Below are positions 20,507-28,080 of a stretch of DNA of 64,000 nucleotides, piece after piece. The stretch's first letter is position 1, and each line of letters begins with the position of its first letter. A program made the translations under genes and the position numbers. Source of the DNA: Woeseiaceae bacterium (lineage in GTDB: Bacteria > Pseudomonadota > Gammaproteobacteria > Steroidobacterales > Woeseiaceae); assembly GCA_028822065.1 (NCBI GenBank), contig JAPKEL010000006.1, positions 18,307 through 82,306 of the forward strand, read 5' to 3'. The notes beneath the pieces were generated by a model, which searched no databases, was not told where the DNA came from, and saw nothing but the letters and a program-made list of their open reading frames with translations.

Positions 20507-21574
20507 TCACAAAATATTTTTTATTACTCCATGTTCCACGTGAAACACATTAGGCTGCTCAGGAAATAAACTTTTATCAGGATTAATGGACGTCGCTATT
20601 ACCTGAGAGCTTAGGCTGACAACCTCCTTCATTAGTTTTTTTATGGATTTACTATCAAGCTCCGCTGCAGGATCATCTAAAAGCAACAATAACGGCTGTT
20701 CTGTGTACTCCTGGACAATCTCCACAGCCGCCAAAATCATGGCACAGGCCAGTAGTTTTTGTTGTCCGCGTGATACTTGTTTTTTTGCTATCCTTGTGTC
20801 AAATGCAATAGAAATATCTGCTCTATGTGGTCCGGCTTGTGTACTTTTTAAAAATAGATCTCTTGTTTCGTTTTTAATTAGAACCTGCTCTAAATGAAAA
20901 TCATCAGGCCACCCCCTTTCGTAGAGGAAAGACACCTCCCCTCCCAAGAGAGAAGATGTAATTTGCGTAATTGAGGGCTCTAAGATTTCAAAAACAGCTG
21001 ATCTGAGTGTATTAATGGACTCACCTAGCTTTGCAAGGCTCTTATTCCAGCTTTTTAGCTCGTTTGATGAACTATTATTTTTAAGTAACAGGTTTCTTTG
21101 TTTTAAGGATCGCCTATAGTCTCTCCATAGGTTTAGATAGCTTGGTTCCACGTGAAACACCACCCAATCTAAATATCGACGCCTTTCTTCTGGGGGCCCC
21201 GCAACTAAACTATGAATATTTGGATCTATTACCTGAAGTGGAAGAGCTCTAGCAAGCGACTCCAGGCCACCTTTTTGATCCCCATTAACACTCAAGCCCA
21301 AACCGCCCACACCATTGGTAAAGCCAAGTTTATCGTGCTTCTGCTGGGTTGAGGTTTTTCCAAACAACAAAAAATCGCTCGCGCCATGCTTAACTAGTTC
21401 TTTTGTGTTAGCGCCCCTAAATGACCGCCCTCTTCCGAGACAACCAATCGCCTCTAGTAAACTGGTTTTTCCAGAGGCATTATCCCCATAAATCAAATTA
21501 TATTGAGGATGAAGATGAAGGTCCGCCTCTTCATAGACCCGAAAATTTGTAGCCTTAAAGTAGAGTAAAGACAA
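20507..21574 (-). CDS. recF: DNA replication and repair protein RecF
   Basis: SMC-like ATPase that helps load RecA at single-strand gaps. Seen: the N-terminal LYFKATNFRVYEEADLHLHP, Walker A YGDNASGKTSLLEAI (about 29-43), GRGRSFRG, the signature near VSRGQQKLLACAMILA and Walker B LLLLLDDPAAELD. Length 355 is normal. It starts 8 bases after the dnaN stop, so they are translated from one transcript. Unusually, two parS-like sites lie inside the coding sequence, and both are read as FHVE (in VVFHVEPSYL and NVFHVEHGVI). Confidence 0.96.
   Translation of the reverse strand: MSLLYFKATNFRVYEEADLHLHPQYNLIYGDNASGKTSLLEAIGCLGRGRSFRGANTKELVKHGASDFLLFGKTSTQQKHDKLGFTNGVGGLGLSVNGDQKGGLESLARALPLQVIDPNIHSLVAGPPEERRRYLDWVVFHVEPSYLNLWRDYRRSLKQRNLLLKNNSSSNELKSWNKSLAKLGESINTLRSAVFEILEPSITQITSSLLGGEVSFLYERGWPDDFHLEQVLIKNETRDLFLKSTQAGPHRADISIAFDTRIAKKQVSRGQQKLLACAMILAAVEIVQEYTEQPLLLLLDDPAAELDSKSIKKLMKEVVSLSSQVIATSINPDKSLFPEQPNVFHVEHGVIKNIL
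20532..20547. promoter_or_regulatory. parS centromere site 1
   Basis: TGTTCCACGTGAAACA, a full match to the bacterial parS consensus TGTTNCACGTGAAACA bound by chromosomal ParB. It lies near the 3' end of recF. The matching parA and parB genes are at 36.3-38.0 kb, about 16 kb away on the other side of the origin. Confidence 0.93.
21144..21159. promoter_or_regulatory. parS centromere site 2
   Basis: GGTTCCACGTGAAACA, differing from the parS consensus only in the first base. It lies in the middle of recF, 612 bases from site 1 in the same orientation. Confidence 0.88.
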
Positions 21575-21582
21575 CTACCAAC

Positions 21583-22680
21583 CTAAAGACGCATAGGCAT
21601 AACAACAAACTTTGCCTGATCATTGCCAGGATCGGTGATTAAACAACTTGAGTTACCATCCACCATCGATAAACTTACCTCATCTGCATCAATAACGCTC
21701 AACGCATCAATCAAATAGTTCACATTAAACCCAACCTCGATATCAACACCAGTATATTGAATCTCAAGAGACTCTTCTGCTTCTTCTTGCTCTGGATTGT
21801 GGGCCTGAAGTGTAAGTTGGTTTTGATTGATAACCAAACGGATTCCGCGATACTTTTCATTAGATAATATAGCTGTACGCTGTAATGAGGTTTTAAGAGC
21901 GTCTTTGTTGGCAAGAAAGTGATTGCTTGTATCGCTTGGTATAACGCGCTCATACTCAGGAAACCGCCCATCAATGAGTTTTGATGTAAAGCAAATGGTA
22001 TCGAAAGCGACTCTGATATGATTTACACCCAACTCAATTGTAATATCCGTGGTTCCTCCGAGAAGACGCTGAAGCTCCAGAACACCCTTCCTTGGGATTA
22101 TTACAGATTTATTCTCTGACGCAGTAGAGTTGAGTTGTTTTTGACAAAAAGCAAGTCTATGGCCGTCAGTGGCCACCGCTTTGAGTTGATTGCTATCGAT
22201 TTCAATTAATAATCCATTTAAATAATATCTTACGTCTTGTTGGGCCATGGAAAATTGTGTATTTTCAATAAGATACCTTAAATCCAGTTGGCTTATTTTG
22301 ATTTGTTGCTCGCCATTAATGTTAGGAATGAGTGGAAACTCGTTCGCGGGAAGTGTTGTTAGGCTAAACTTACTTTTACCAGAAGTAATAACAGCCTTTT
22401 TTTCATTCATTCCTATTGAGATGATTGAGCCCTCAGGAAGTGATCGACAAATATCGAGTAGCTTGCGGCCCGGAAGAGTTGTGGTAAGTGAATCAGAACT
22501 ATCAATATTAAAAGTAGATATTAACTCTACCTCTAAATCTGTAGCTGTTAATGTAAGAACATTACCCTCACACGATAACAATACATTAGCTAAAATAGGC
22601 ATGGTTTGTCGTCTCTCTACTACACCAATTATAGATTGTAAGGACTTTAATAAATCTTCTCTTTTTAAGGCTATGTTCAT
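21583..22680 (-). CDS. dnaN: DNA polymerase III beta sliding clamp
   Basis: Homodimeric ring that tethers polymerase III to DNA. Seen: three repeated clamp folds across 365 residues, with KREDLLKSLQSIIGVVERRQTMPILANVLL at the start (as QSIIGVVERRQTMPILANVL), LPGRKLLDICRSLPEG, VRYYLNGLLIEI, ATDGHRLAFCQ (the classic middle motif), DGRFPEYERVIP, and the C-terminal FVVMPMRL. It is preceded on this strand by the origin-like region after dnaA and followed within 8 bases by recF. Confidence 0.98.
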   Translation of the reverse strand: MNIALKREDLLKSLQSIIGVVERRQTMPILANVLLSCEGNVLTLTATDLEVELISTFNIDSSDSLTTTLPGRKLLDICRSLPEGSIISIGMNEKKAVITSGKSKFSLTTLPANEFPLIPNINGEQQIKISQLDLRYLIENTQFSMAQQDVRYYLNGLLIEIDSNQLKAVATDGHRLAFCQKQLNSTASENKSVIIPRKGVLELQRLLGGTTDITIELGVNHIRVAFDTICFTSKLIDGRFPEYERVIPSDTSNHFLANKDALKTSLQRTAILSNEKYRGIRLVINQNQLTLQAHNPEQEEAEESLEIQYTGVDIEVGFNVNYLIDALSVIDADEVSLSMVDGNSSCLITDPGNDQAKFVVMPMRL

Positions 22681-22713
22681 ATTGTTACCTGTTTATATAA
22701 ATAGGAGTATATA

Positions 22714-22731
22714 TTATTATTATTATTATTA
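22714..22731 (-). repeat. Six TAA triplets, DnaA-trio candidate
   Basis: Six uninterrupted TAA triplets on the minus strand (ATT on the plus strand). Each fits the DnaA-trio rule (5'-T/A, A, G/A-3') for the single-strand segment that DnaA melts. They lie next to a GC-rich palindrome and a consensus DnaA box. Confidence 0.6.
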
Positions 22732-22745
22732 GGGTCGCATGACCC
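22732..22745. repeat. GC-rich palindrome GGGTC-GCAT-GACCC
   Basis: Five-base perfect arms around a four-base centre, directly between the triplet repeat and the DnaA box at 22746. It is the only GC-rich patch in this gap. As part of the origin it would be the spacer; it lacks a T-run, so I do not call it a terminator. Confidence 0.65.
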
Positions 22746-22754
22746 TGTGGATAA
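22746..22754 (-). promoter_or_regulatory. DnaA box 1
   Basis: TTATCCACA on the minus strand, a perfect match to the strong DnaA-box consensus, next to the GC-rich palindrome and triplet array. Confidence 0.85.
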
Positions 22755-22843
22755 GTAATTTATTTCGTTTATAATCAATAAGTTATTCTTTTATTTATTA
22801 GTTAAAATGTTCTGGATATTTAGCTTTTGTTTTGTTTATAAGT

Positions 22844-22852
22844 TGTGGATAA
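22844..22852 (-). promoter_or_regulatory. DnaA box 2
   Basis: TTATCCACA on the minus strand, perfect consensus, 90 bases from box 1 and in the same orientation. Confidence 0.85.
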
Positions 22853-22878
22853 CTATTTTTTGAAACAATACGCACATC

Positions 22879-22887
22879 TTATACACA
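22879..22887 (+). promoter_or_regulatory. DnaA box 3
   Basis: TTATACACA on the plus strand, matching TTATNCACA, directly abutting the dnaA stop codon and opposite in orientation to boxes 1 and 2. Confidence 0.8.
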
Positions 22888-24222
22888 TCATCCTGTTAGT
22901 GTTCTCAACAGATTAAGGTAATCCTCATTAACCCTATTTTCTGTTTCTCGTAATGCCAGTATACGTCTATAGCCATGTAAAACGGTAGTGTGGTCTCTTC
23001 CACCAAAAGCATCCCCTATTTCAGGAAGGCTATGGTTTGTTAGTTCCTTGGCGAGCGTCATGGCAATTTGTCTTGGTCTTGCAACTGATCGACTTCTCCT
23101 TTTTGATAACAAGTCAGCTACCCTGAGTTTAAAATAGTCAGCAACTGTTTTTTGAATATTTTCAATAGAAACAAGCCGCTCTTGTAGAGACAAGAGGTCC
23201 TTAAGAGCATCTTTAGCAAAAGCCAACGTTATATCGGCACCAGTAAACCGAGAGTTAGCTACAACCCTTCTTAGCGCCCCTTCAAGTTCTCGAACATTTG
23301 AACGAATTCTTTTGGCGATAAAGAAAGCAACCTCTTCCGGGAGATCAATTGACTCTAGACTGGCTTTTTTCATTAAAATTGCAACAGAGGTTTCTAGTTC
23401 AGGAGGTTCGATGGCCACCGTGAGCCCCCAGCCGAACCTTGATTTTAATCTTTCCTCTAGCCCGTTTACCTCTTTCGGGTAACGGTCACAGGTTAATATG
23501 ATTTGTTTCTGTCCCTCCAACAAAGCATTAAATGTATGAAAAAATTCTTCTTGTGACCTTTCTTTGCCAGCGAAAAATTGAATGTCATCAATTAATAAAG
23601 CGTCTAATGATCGATATGAGCGCTTAAAATCAGAAATTGTATTATGCTGTAAGCCTCTCACCATGTCGCCCACAAAGCGCTCTGAGTGAACATAGCTGAT
23701 TCTAGCATTGGGTTTTTGGGTTAACAGGGCATTTCCAACAGCTTGCATTAAATGTGTTTTTCCTAACCCAACACCACCATAAATAAATAAGGGGTTGTAG
23801 GAGGTACCTATATTTTCTGCCACTTGCATAGCGGCCGCTCTAGCTAGCTGGTTGCTTTTTCCTTCTACAAAACCATCAAATGTAAAACCAGGATTTAATC
23901 GACTTTGAATTATAGGTAGTTTTTCTGATGATCTTTGGGGTTTATACGGAGAATCAGACTTAACGTTAACAGTATTTCTTGAACCAACCTCAATACTTAC
24001 TTGAGTATCTTTGTTTATAGTTGAAATAATTTCGATGATACGTGTTAAGTATTGGTCATTTAAACGCTGAACAACAAATTCGTTTGGCGCTAAAAGCCTT
24101 AATAGGTTGTTCTTTTCAATGGGTTGTATTGGTCGGATCCAGGTATTGTATTGTTTTTCTGGTATCTCAGCGCTAAGGGAGTTTAGGCACTTCAGCCAGA
24201 TGGGTGTTTTTTCTGTCGACAT
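22888..24222 (-). CDS. dnaA: Chromosomal replication initiator DnaA
   Basis: AAA+ protein that binds DnaA boxes and melts the origin. Seen: N-terminal domain I ([21 protein letters not shown], here given as [13 protein letters not shown]), a short variable linker (about 90-110), Walker [16 protein letters not shown], Walker [16 protein letters not shown], sensor region [16 protein letters not shown], and the C-terminal DNA-binding signature [13 protein letters not shown]. At 444 residues it is a compact form with a short domain II. It is first in the dnaA-dnaN-recF-gyrB series, with DnaA boxes on both sides of the gene, suggesting autoregulation. Confidence 0.98.
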   Translation of the reverse strand: MSTEKTPIWLKCLNSLSAEIPEKQYNTWIRPIQPIEKNNLLRLLAPNEFVVQRLNDQYLTRIIEIISTINKDTQVSIEVGSRNTVNVKSDSPYKPQRSSEKLPIIQSRLNPGFTFDGFVEGKSNQLARAAAMQVAENIGTSYNPLFIYGGVGLGKTHLMQAVGNALLTQKPNARISYVHSERFVGDMVRGLQHNTISDFKRSYRSLDALLIDDIQFFAGKERSQEEFFHTFNALLEGQKQIILTCDRYPKEVNGLEERLKSRFGWGLTVAIEPPELETSVAILMKKASLESIDLPEEVAFFIAKRIRSNVRELEGALRRVVANSRFTGADITLAFAKDALKDLLSLQERLVSIENIQKTVADYFKLRVADLLSKRRSRSVARPRQIAMTLAKELTNHSLPEIGDAFGGRDHTTVLHGYRRILALRETENRVNEDYLNLLRTLTG

Positions 24223-24410
24223 TGTTTTAATTAAGTACGTTTGAGGCTAATAATAAAGTTAGTCTATAACGTATACATAACCTTATCCACAGGTTAAAAT
24301 GAGAAAGTAGATAAATAATTAAATATTTTGTCTATTGACAGTGTATATACACACAAGTAACCTTGCCGCCTTGAAAAGATATATGGTAATAGAGTTTAGG
24401 TAGAATAACG
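24223..24410. promoter_or_regulatory. dnaA-rpmH divergent regulatory gap with DnaA boxes
   Basis: This 188-base gap serves dnaA (minus) and rpmH (plus). It has one perfect DnaA box, TTATCCACA at 24283-24291, and a near match, ATATACACA at 24345-24353 (one mismatch), overlapping a 12-base palindrome GTGTATATACAC at 24341-24352. A perfect -35 hexamer TTGACA at 24335-24340 points towards rpmH; the hexamer 17 bases later, TAACCT at 24358, is a weak -10. An AT-rich tract runs from about 24301 to 24330. In Pseudomonas-type chromosomes this gap can hold the origin, so it is the alternative to the dnaN-dnaA site. Confidence 0.6.
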
Positions 24411-24554
24411 ATGAAGCGTACATTTCAACCAAGTAATTTAAAAAGAGCAAGAACTCATGGTTTTCGTGCTCGTATGGCAACCAAAGGTGGCAGGCTTGTT
24501 ATTAAAAGACGTCGTGCAAAAGGCCGCATTCAGCTTACACCCGCACATACTTAA
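24411..24554 (+). CDS. rpmH: Large ribosomal subunit protein bL34
   Basis: Small basic ribosomal protein of 47 residues. Seen: [20 protein letters not shown] (20 residues, the family's invariant start), then [18 protein letters not shown]. The C-terminal tail IQLTPAHT is a few residues longer than in most relatives, which end shortly after the KGR. It opens the plus-strand series rpmH-rnpA-yidC-mnmE-mnmG. Confidence 0.97.
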   Translation: MKRTFQPSNLKRARTHGFRARMATKGGRLVIKRRRAKGRIQLTPAHT

Positions 24555-24640
24555 AACAATTAGCTGCGCAGATAGCTACGAATATAATTGTAAAGAAACC
24601 TTTAATTAACAATCGATTTAAACACATAAATCGAATCTCA

Positions 24641-24949
24641 ATGGCGCGTGATTATAAAAAAGTTTTTTGTGGGGGAATAAGACATCGAGGAAAGTATTTT
24701 CTCATTATTTGTAATCCAAATGAGAAGCAAGAACCTAAATTGGGTTTAGCGATATCTAAAAAGTATTGTCGGTTGGCAGCCCAAAGAAATAAGATAAAAA
24801 GAATTATTAGAGAGTCATTTAGACAAAATAAAGATAAACTCAAGGGGTTTGATATAGTTGTGTTAAATAATAAATCAACCCATGCCGCCAACTCAAAAGA
24901 GCTATTTAGTGATTTAAATGCACGGTGGAATGAAATAAACAAGGACTAA
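24641..24949 (+). CDS. rnpA: Ribonuclease P protein component
   Basis: Protein cofactor of RNase P, which matures the 5' ends of tRNAs. Seen: DYKKVFCGGIRHRGKYFLII near the start and the RNR motif AAQRNKIKRIIRESFRQN (about residues 46-63). The ATG at 24641 gives 102 residues, missing part of the usual N-terminus. The frame is open back into rpmH and encodes VKKPLINNRFKHINRIS just before the ATG, which resembles the family's start (F-x-x-x-x-R-I/L). No ATG, GTG, TTG or CTG lies in that stretch; an ATT at 24587 would give 120 residues. The start is therefore uncertain and the minimal form is given. yidD, often between rnpA and yidC, is absent: only 4 bases separate them. Confidence 0.93.
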   Translation: MARDYKKVFCGGIRHRGKYFLIICNPNEKQEPKLGLAISKKYCRLAAQRNKIKRIIRESFRQNKDKLKGFDIVVLNNKSTHAANSKELFSDLNARWNEINKD

Positions 24950-24953
24950 AAAC

Positions 24954-26597
24954 ATGGATAATCAAAGATTAATCATATGGTCATTTTTTGGTTTCATGTG
25001 TATTTTAACTTACCAAGCATGGAATCTTGATTTAACTCAAAATGAAGTTGTTGAACGTGCGCGCGAAGTAAACGAACTTCGTTTTGAAACGACTCCAAAA
25101 GTGGATAATAATTTACCGACATTAAATCAAACCCGTGATAACGAAAGATCACCAGTTCTAGAGAACAATAATTTTTCCTCCGATATTATTACGATAACCA
25201 CAGACGTGTTGGAGTTAAAAATAAATAGTCAGGGCGGCACGATTGAGGGTGCAAAACTATTAAACTATCCAAAGTCAAAAGACCAACCTAATGATGTAAT
25301 AGAGCTATTAAGCCCTAACCCAAAAGATTTAGGGCTGATTCAAACTGGGCTGAGATCACTAAAAGGCGCGCCTGAGCCGAATCATTTAGCAACTTATTCT
25401 TCAGATTCCAAAAATTATGAATTGACTAACCAGGCTGAACTAATTGTTCCCTTATACTGGACTGATGACAATGGAATTACTCTGGAAAAGCAATTTCGCT
25501 TGTCCAAAGGAAGCTATAGGGTCGATATAGAGCACCGCTTAACTAATAATACAAATCAAGATTGGAGGGGAGCTAGTTATTCACAAATCACCAGGAGAAT
25601 TACCTCAAAAGATAGATCTATGTTTGATGTCGAGAGCTTCTCTTTTGATGGACCAATTATATTCAACGGCGATAAGAGCGAAAAAATAGATCCATCTGAC
25701 CTTAATGATGACGGGCCTACTGAATTTGTTTCGCCTAATGGATGGATTGGCTCGATTCAGCACCATTTCTTGAGTGCAATTGTGCCAGAGAAAGAAATTG
25801 AGCAGAGATATCAAGTTAGTGCCAACAATGCTCGGGTGATATCAAACATGATAGGGCCTACAGAAATTGTATATCCGAATCAGACGAAAACATTTTCAAC
25901 AACAGCTTATATTGGGCCAAAATTACAGGCACAAATGAATGCTATTGATCCGAAACTAAGACTTTCAGTTGATTATGGAATATTAACGGTTCTTTCCCAG
26001 CCATTGTTTTGGCTATTAAATTTTGTTTATTCTTTTGTCGAAAACTGGGGTTTGGCGATCATTTCAGTCACCGCAATAATTAAATTACTTTTTTATAAGT
26101 TAACTGAAAAAAGTGGACAATCGATGGCGAAAATGCGGGCTATTGCACCTCGTTTAAAAGCCATTCAAGAGCGTTATAAAGACAACAAAACAGAGCAAGG
26201 TAAAGCGACGATGGAGCTTTATAAAAGGGAAAAAGTTAACCCTATGGCTGGATGTGTTCCAATGTTGATACAGATGCCTTTTTTTCTTGCTTTTTATTGG
26301 GTATTGTTAGAAAGCGTTGAAATGAGACAGGCCCCATTTATGTTTTGGTTGACCGATCTTTCTTCTCGTGACCCTTACTTTATTCTTCCTCTGATTATGG
26401 GGGTAGCGATGCTGTTCCAGCAAAAATTGAACCCTCCTCCAGCAGATCCTATGCAAGCAAAAGTTATGCAAATTATGCCAGTTATGTTTTCAGGGATGTT
26501 CGCTTTTTTCCCCTCGGGCTTAGTTTTGTATTGGGTTACGAATACTCTATTATCTATATTGCAGCAGTGGTCAATCAATAAAAAATATAGCGCGTAA
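24954..26597 (+). CDS. yidC: Membrane protein insertase YidC
   Basis: Inserts proteins into the inner membrane with or without SecYEG. Seen: N-terminal signal-anchor helix (about 5-22), a large periplasmic domain (about 70-340), and five C-terminal helices. LLFYKLTEKSGQSMAKMRA, MELYKREKVNPMAGCVPMLIQ (given here as KVNPMAGCVPMLIQMPFFLA), VEMRQAPFMFWLTDLS and FPSGLVLYWVTN are family hallmarks. The conserved groove arginine of E. coli (Arg366) is a lysine here, as in Pseudomonas-like YidC. Length 547 is normal for gammaproteobacteria. It follows rnpA by 4 bases. Confidence 0.98.
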   Translation: MDNQRLIIWSFFGFMCILTYQAWNLDLTQNEVVERAREVNELRFETTPKVDNNLPTLNQTRDNERSPVLENNNFSSDIITITTDVLELKINSQGGTIEGAKLLNYPKSKDQPNDVIELLSPNPKDLGLIQTGLRSLKGAPEPNHLATYSSDSKNYELTNQAELIVPLYWTDDNGITLEKQFRLSKGSYRVDIEHRLTNNTNQDWRGASYSQITRRITSKDRSMFDVESFSFDGPIIFNGDKSEKIDPSDLNDDGPTEFVSPNGWIGSIQHHFLSAIVPEKEIEQRYQVSANNARVISNMIGPTEIVYPNQTKTFSTTAYIGPKLQAQMNAIDPKLRLSVDYGILTVLSQPLFWLLNFVYSFVENWGLAIISVTAIIKLLFYKLTEKSGQSMAKMRAIAPRLKAIQERYKDNKTEQGKATMELYKREKVNPMAGCVPMLIQMPFFLAFYWVLLESVEMRQAPFMFWLTDLSSRDPYFILPLIMGVAMLFQQKLNPPPADPMQAKVMQIMPVMFSGMFAFFPSGLVLYWVTNTLLSILQQWSINKKYSA

Positions 26598-26655
26598 GAC
26601 TATTTTTTGCTGAAAAAAGGTAAGATATAATCTTTTATATGATTAAGTAACTTTC

Positions 26656-28005
26656 GTGACAAAACAGAATTTATACACACAGGATACTATTATTGCCTCA
26701 GCCTCTGCTGCAGGAATTGGTGGCATTAATGTTATTAGGATATCAGGCCCCGATACAGAAGATATTGCTAGAACTGTATTAGGACGAATTCCGCAGCCGA
26801 GAGTTGCTACCTATAAGAAATTTCTGAATGATTCGCAAGACATCCTTGATATGGGTGTGGCAATTTATTTCCCCGCTCCAGATTCATTTACAGGGGAATC
26901 TGTCCTTGAATTGCATGCTCATGGTGGCAATTTTATTGGGGCTAACATAATTAAAGAAATAACTTCAATGGGCGCTAGATATGCTGCACCCGGCGAATTT
27001 TCCAAGCGGGCATACTTAAATGGAAAAATTGACCTTATTCAAGCAGAAGCAATAGCTGATTTAATTTCAAGCGGTACACAAAAATCTGCCAAGGCAGCAT
27101 TAAATTCTTTATCGGGAGTATTCTCTGATTCGGTAAAAGATCTAAATGATCAATTGATCAATTTACGGCTTTTTGTTGAGGCGGCTATTGATTTTCCTGA
27201 AGAGGAGCTCGACTTTCTATCAGATGAAAAATTGATCAATCAAATACAAATTTGTGACCAATCCTTTAGGCGTATTCATAATAATACTAAACATGGCCAA
27301 ATCTTAAATGATGGACTAAAAATAGCAATTATAGGCCTTCCAAATGCAGGAAAATCGAGCCTATTGAATTTAATTAGTGGAGAGGAAGCAGCAATTGTTA
27401 CAGATATAGCGGGAACGACTCGTGACATCATAAAAATACAAGTAGATATTGATGGTCTCAGCGTGGAATTTATTGACACGGCTGGGTTGCGTGACAATCC
27501 AGATCTCATAGAAGCTGAAGGTATTAAAAGAACAAAAGAAATCATAAAATCAGTAGATTTAGCGCTATGGATACATGATTTATCGTCTTCTGAATCTTTT
27601 TTATCAAGCAATTTACCCTCTGATTTAACCTCAATTGTTGTTTATAATAAAATTGATTTAATCAAATCAGGGCAGGAGCCTTCCCTCAAAAATTCTAAAG
27701 ATATTTATTTATCAGCCTATACAGGAAAAGGCATAGAAAAGCTTTATGATGCTATTAAAAAAAGCATTGGATACAAGAATGCAGGTGAAGGAGCATTTAC
27801 AGCGAGAGCAAGACATATGGAAGCAATCGATATAGCGCTTAAACATTTTTTGACTGGAAAAGATGCGTTAATAAAGGATAGGGAAGGAGAAATTTTCGCT
27901 GAAGAAATGAAATTATCTCAATCAGCATTAAATGACGTTACCGGGAAAATTAGTAGTGACGAGTTACTTGGAAAGATATTTTCAGAGTTCTGTATAGGCA
28001 AATAA
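26656..28005 (+). CDS. mnmE: tRNA modification GTPase MnmE
   Basis: With MnmG it installs the cmnm5 group on wobble U34 of certain tRNAs. Seen: the formyl-THF-binding N-terminal domain (TIIASASAAGIGGINVIRIS given as ASAAGIGGINVIRIS), FTGESVLELHAHGG, APGEFSKRAYLNGKIDLIQA, the GTPase P-loop IIGLPNAGKSSLLN (about 218-231), DIAGTTRD, DTAGLRD, YNKIDLI, and the C-terminal catalytic FCIGK. Starts at GTG. 449 residues is normal. mnmG follows after 75 bases; a 7-base-arm hairpin (ATTAGAG at 28022-28028 with CTCTAAT at 28039-28045) lies in that gap but has no T-run. Confidence 0.98.
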   Translation: MTKQNLYTQDTIIASASAAGIGGINVIRISGPDTEDIARTVLGRIPQPRVATYKKFLNDSQDILDMGVAIYFPAPDSFTGESVLELHAHGGNFIGANIIKEITSMGARYAAPGEFSKRAYLNGKIDLIQAEAIADLISSGTQKSAKAALNSLSGVFSDSVKDLNDQLINLRLFVEAAIDFPEEELDFLSDEKLINQIQICDQSFRRIHNNTKHGQILNDGLKIAIIGLPNAGKSSLLNLISGEEAAIVTDIAGTTRDIIKIQVDIDGLSVEFIDTAGLRDNPDLIEAEGIKRTKEIIKSVDLALWIHDLSSSESFLSSNLPSDLTSIVVYNKIDLIKSGQEPSLKNSKDIYLSAYTGKGIEKLYDAIKKSIGYKNAGEGAFTARARHMEAIDIALKHFLTGKDALIKDREGEIFAEEMKLSQSALNDVTGKISSDELLGKIFSEFCIGK

Positions 28006-28080
28006 ATATATATTTTTTCTTATTAGAGTTTCTGGATCCTCTAATCACATCAATATACAATGCCTCCCCCTTAAAATAGA

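Larger units (their letters stand above)
22681..22887. other. Candidate chromosome origin between dnaN and dnaA
   Basis: A 207-base AT-rich gap with three full-consensus DnaA boxes (TTATNCACA): 22746-22754 and 22844-22852 on the minus strand and 22879-22887 on the plus strand. Read on the minus strand, the box at 22746-22754 is followed by a 14-base GC-rich palindrome (22732-22745) and then six TAA triplets (22731 to 22714). That order, DnaA box then GC-rich spacer then DnaA-trio triplets, is the known layout of a bacterial basal unwinding system. The dnaN ribosome site and promoter must also lie here. Whether this or the gap on the other side of dnaA is the working origin cannot be settled from sequence alone. 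Confidence 0.75.

Noticed and set aside
28022..28045. Hairpin in the mnmE-mnmG gap as a terminator
   Set aside because: The arms are 7 bases and AT-rich and there is no T-run after them.
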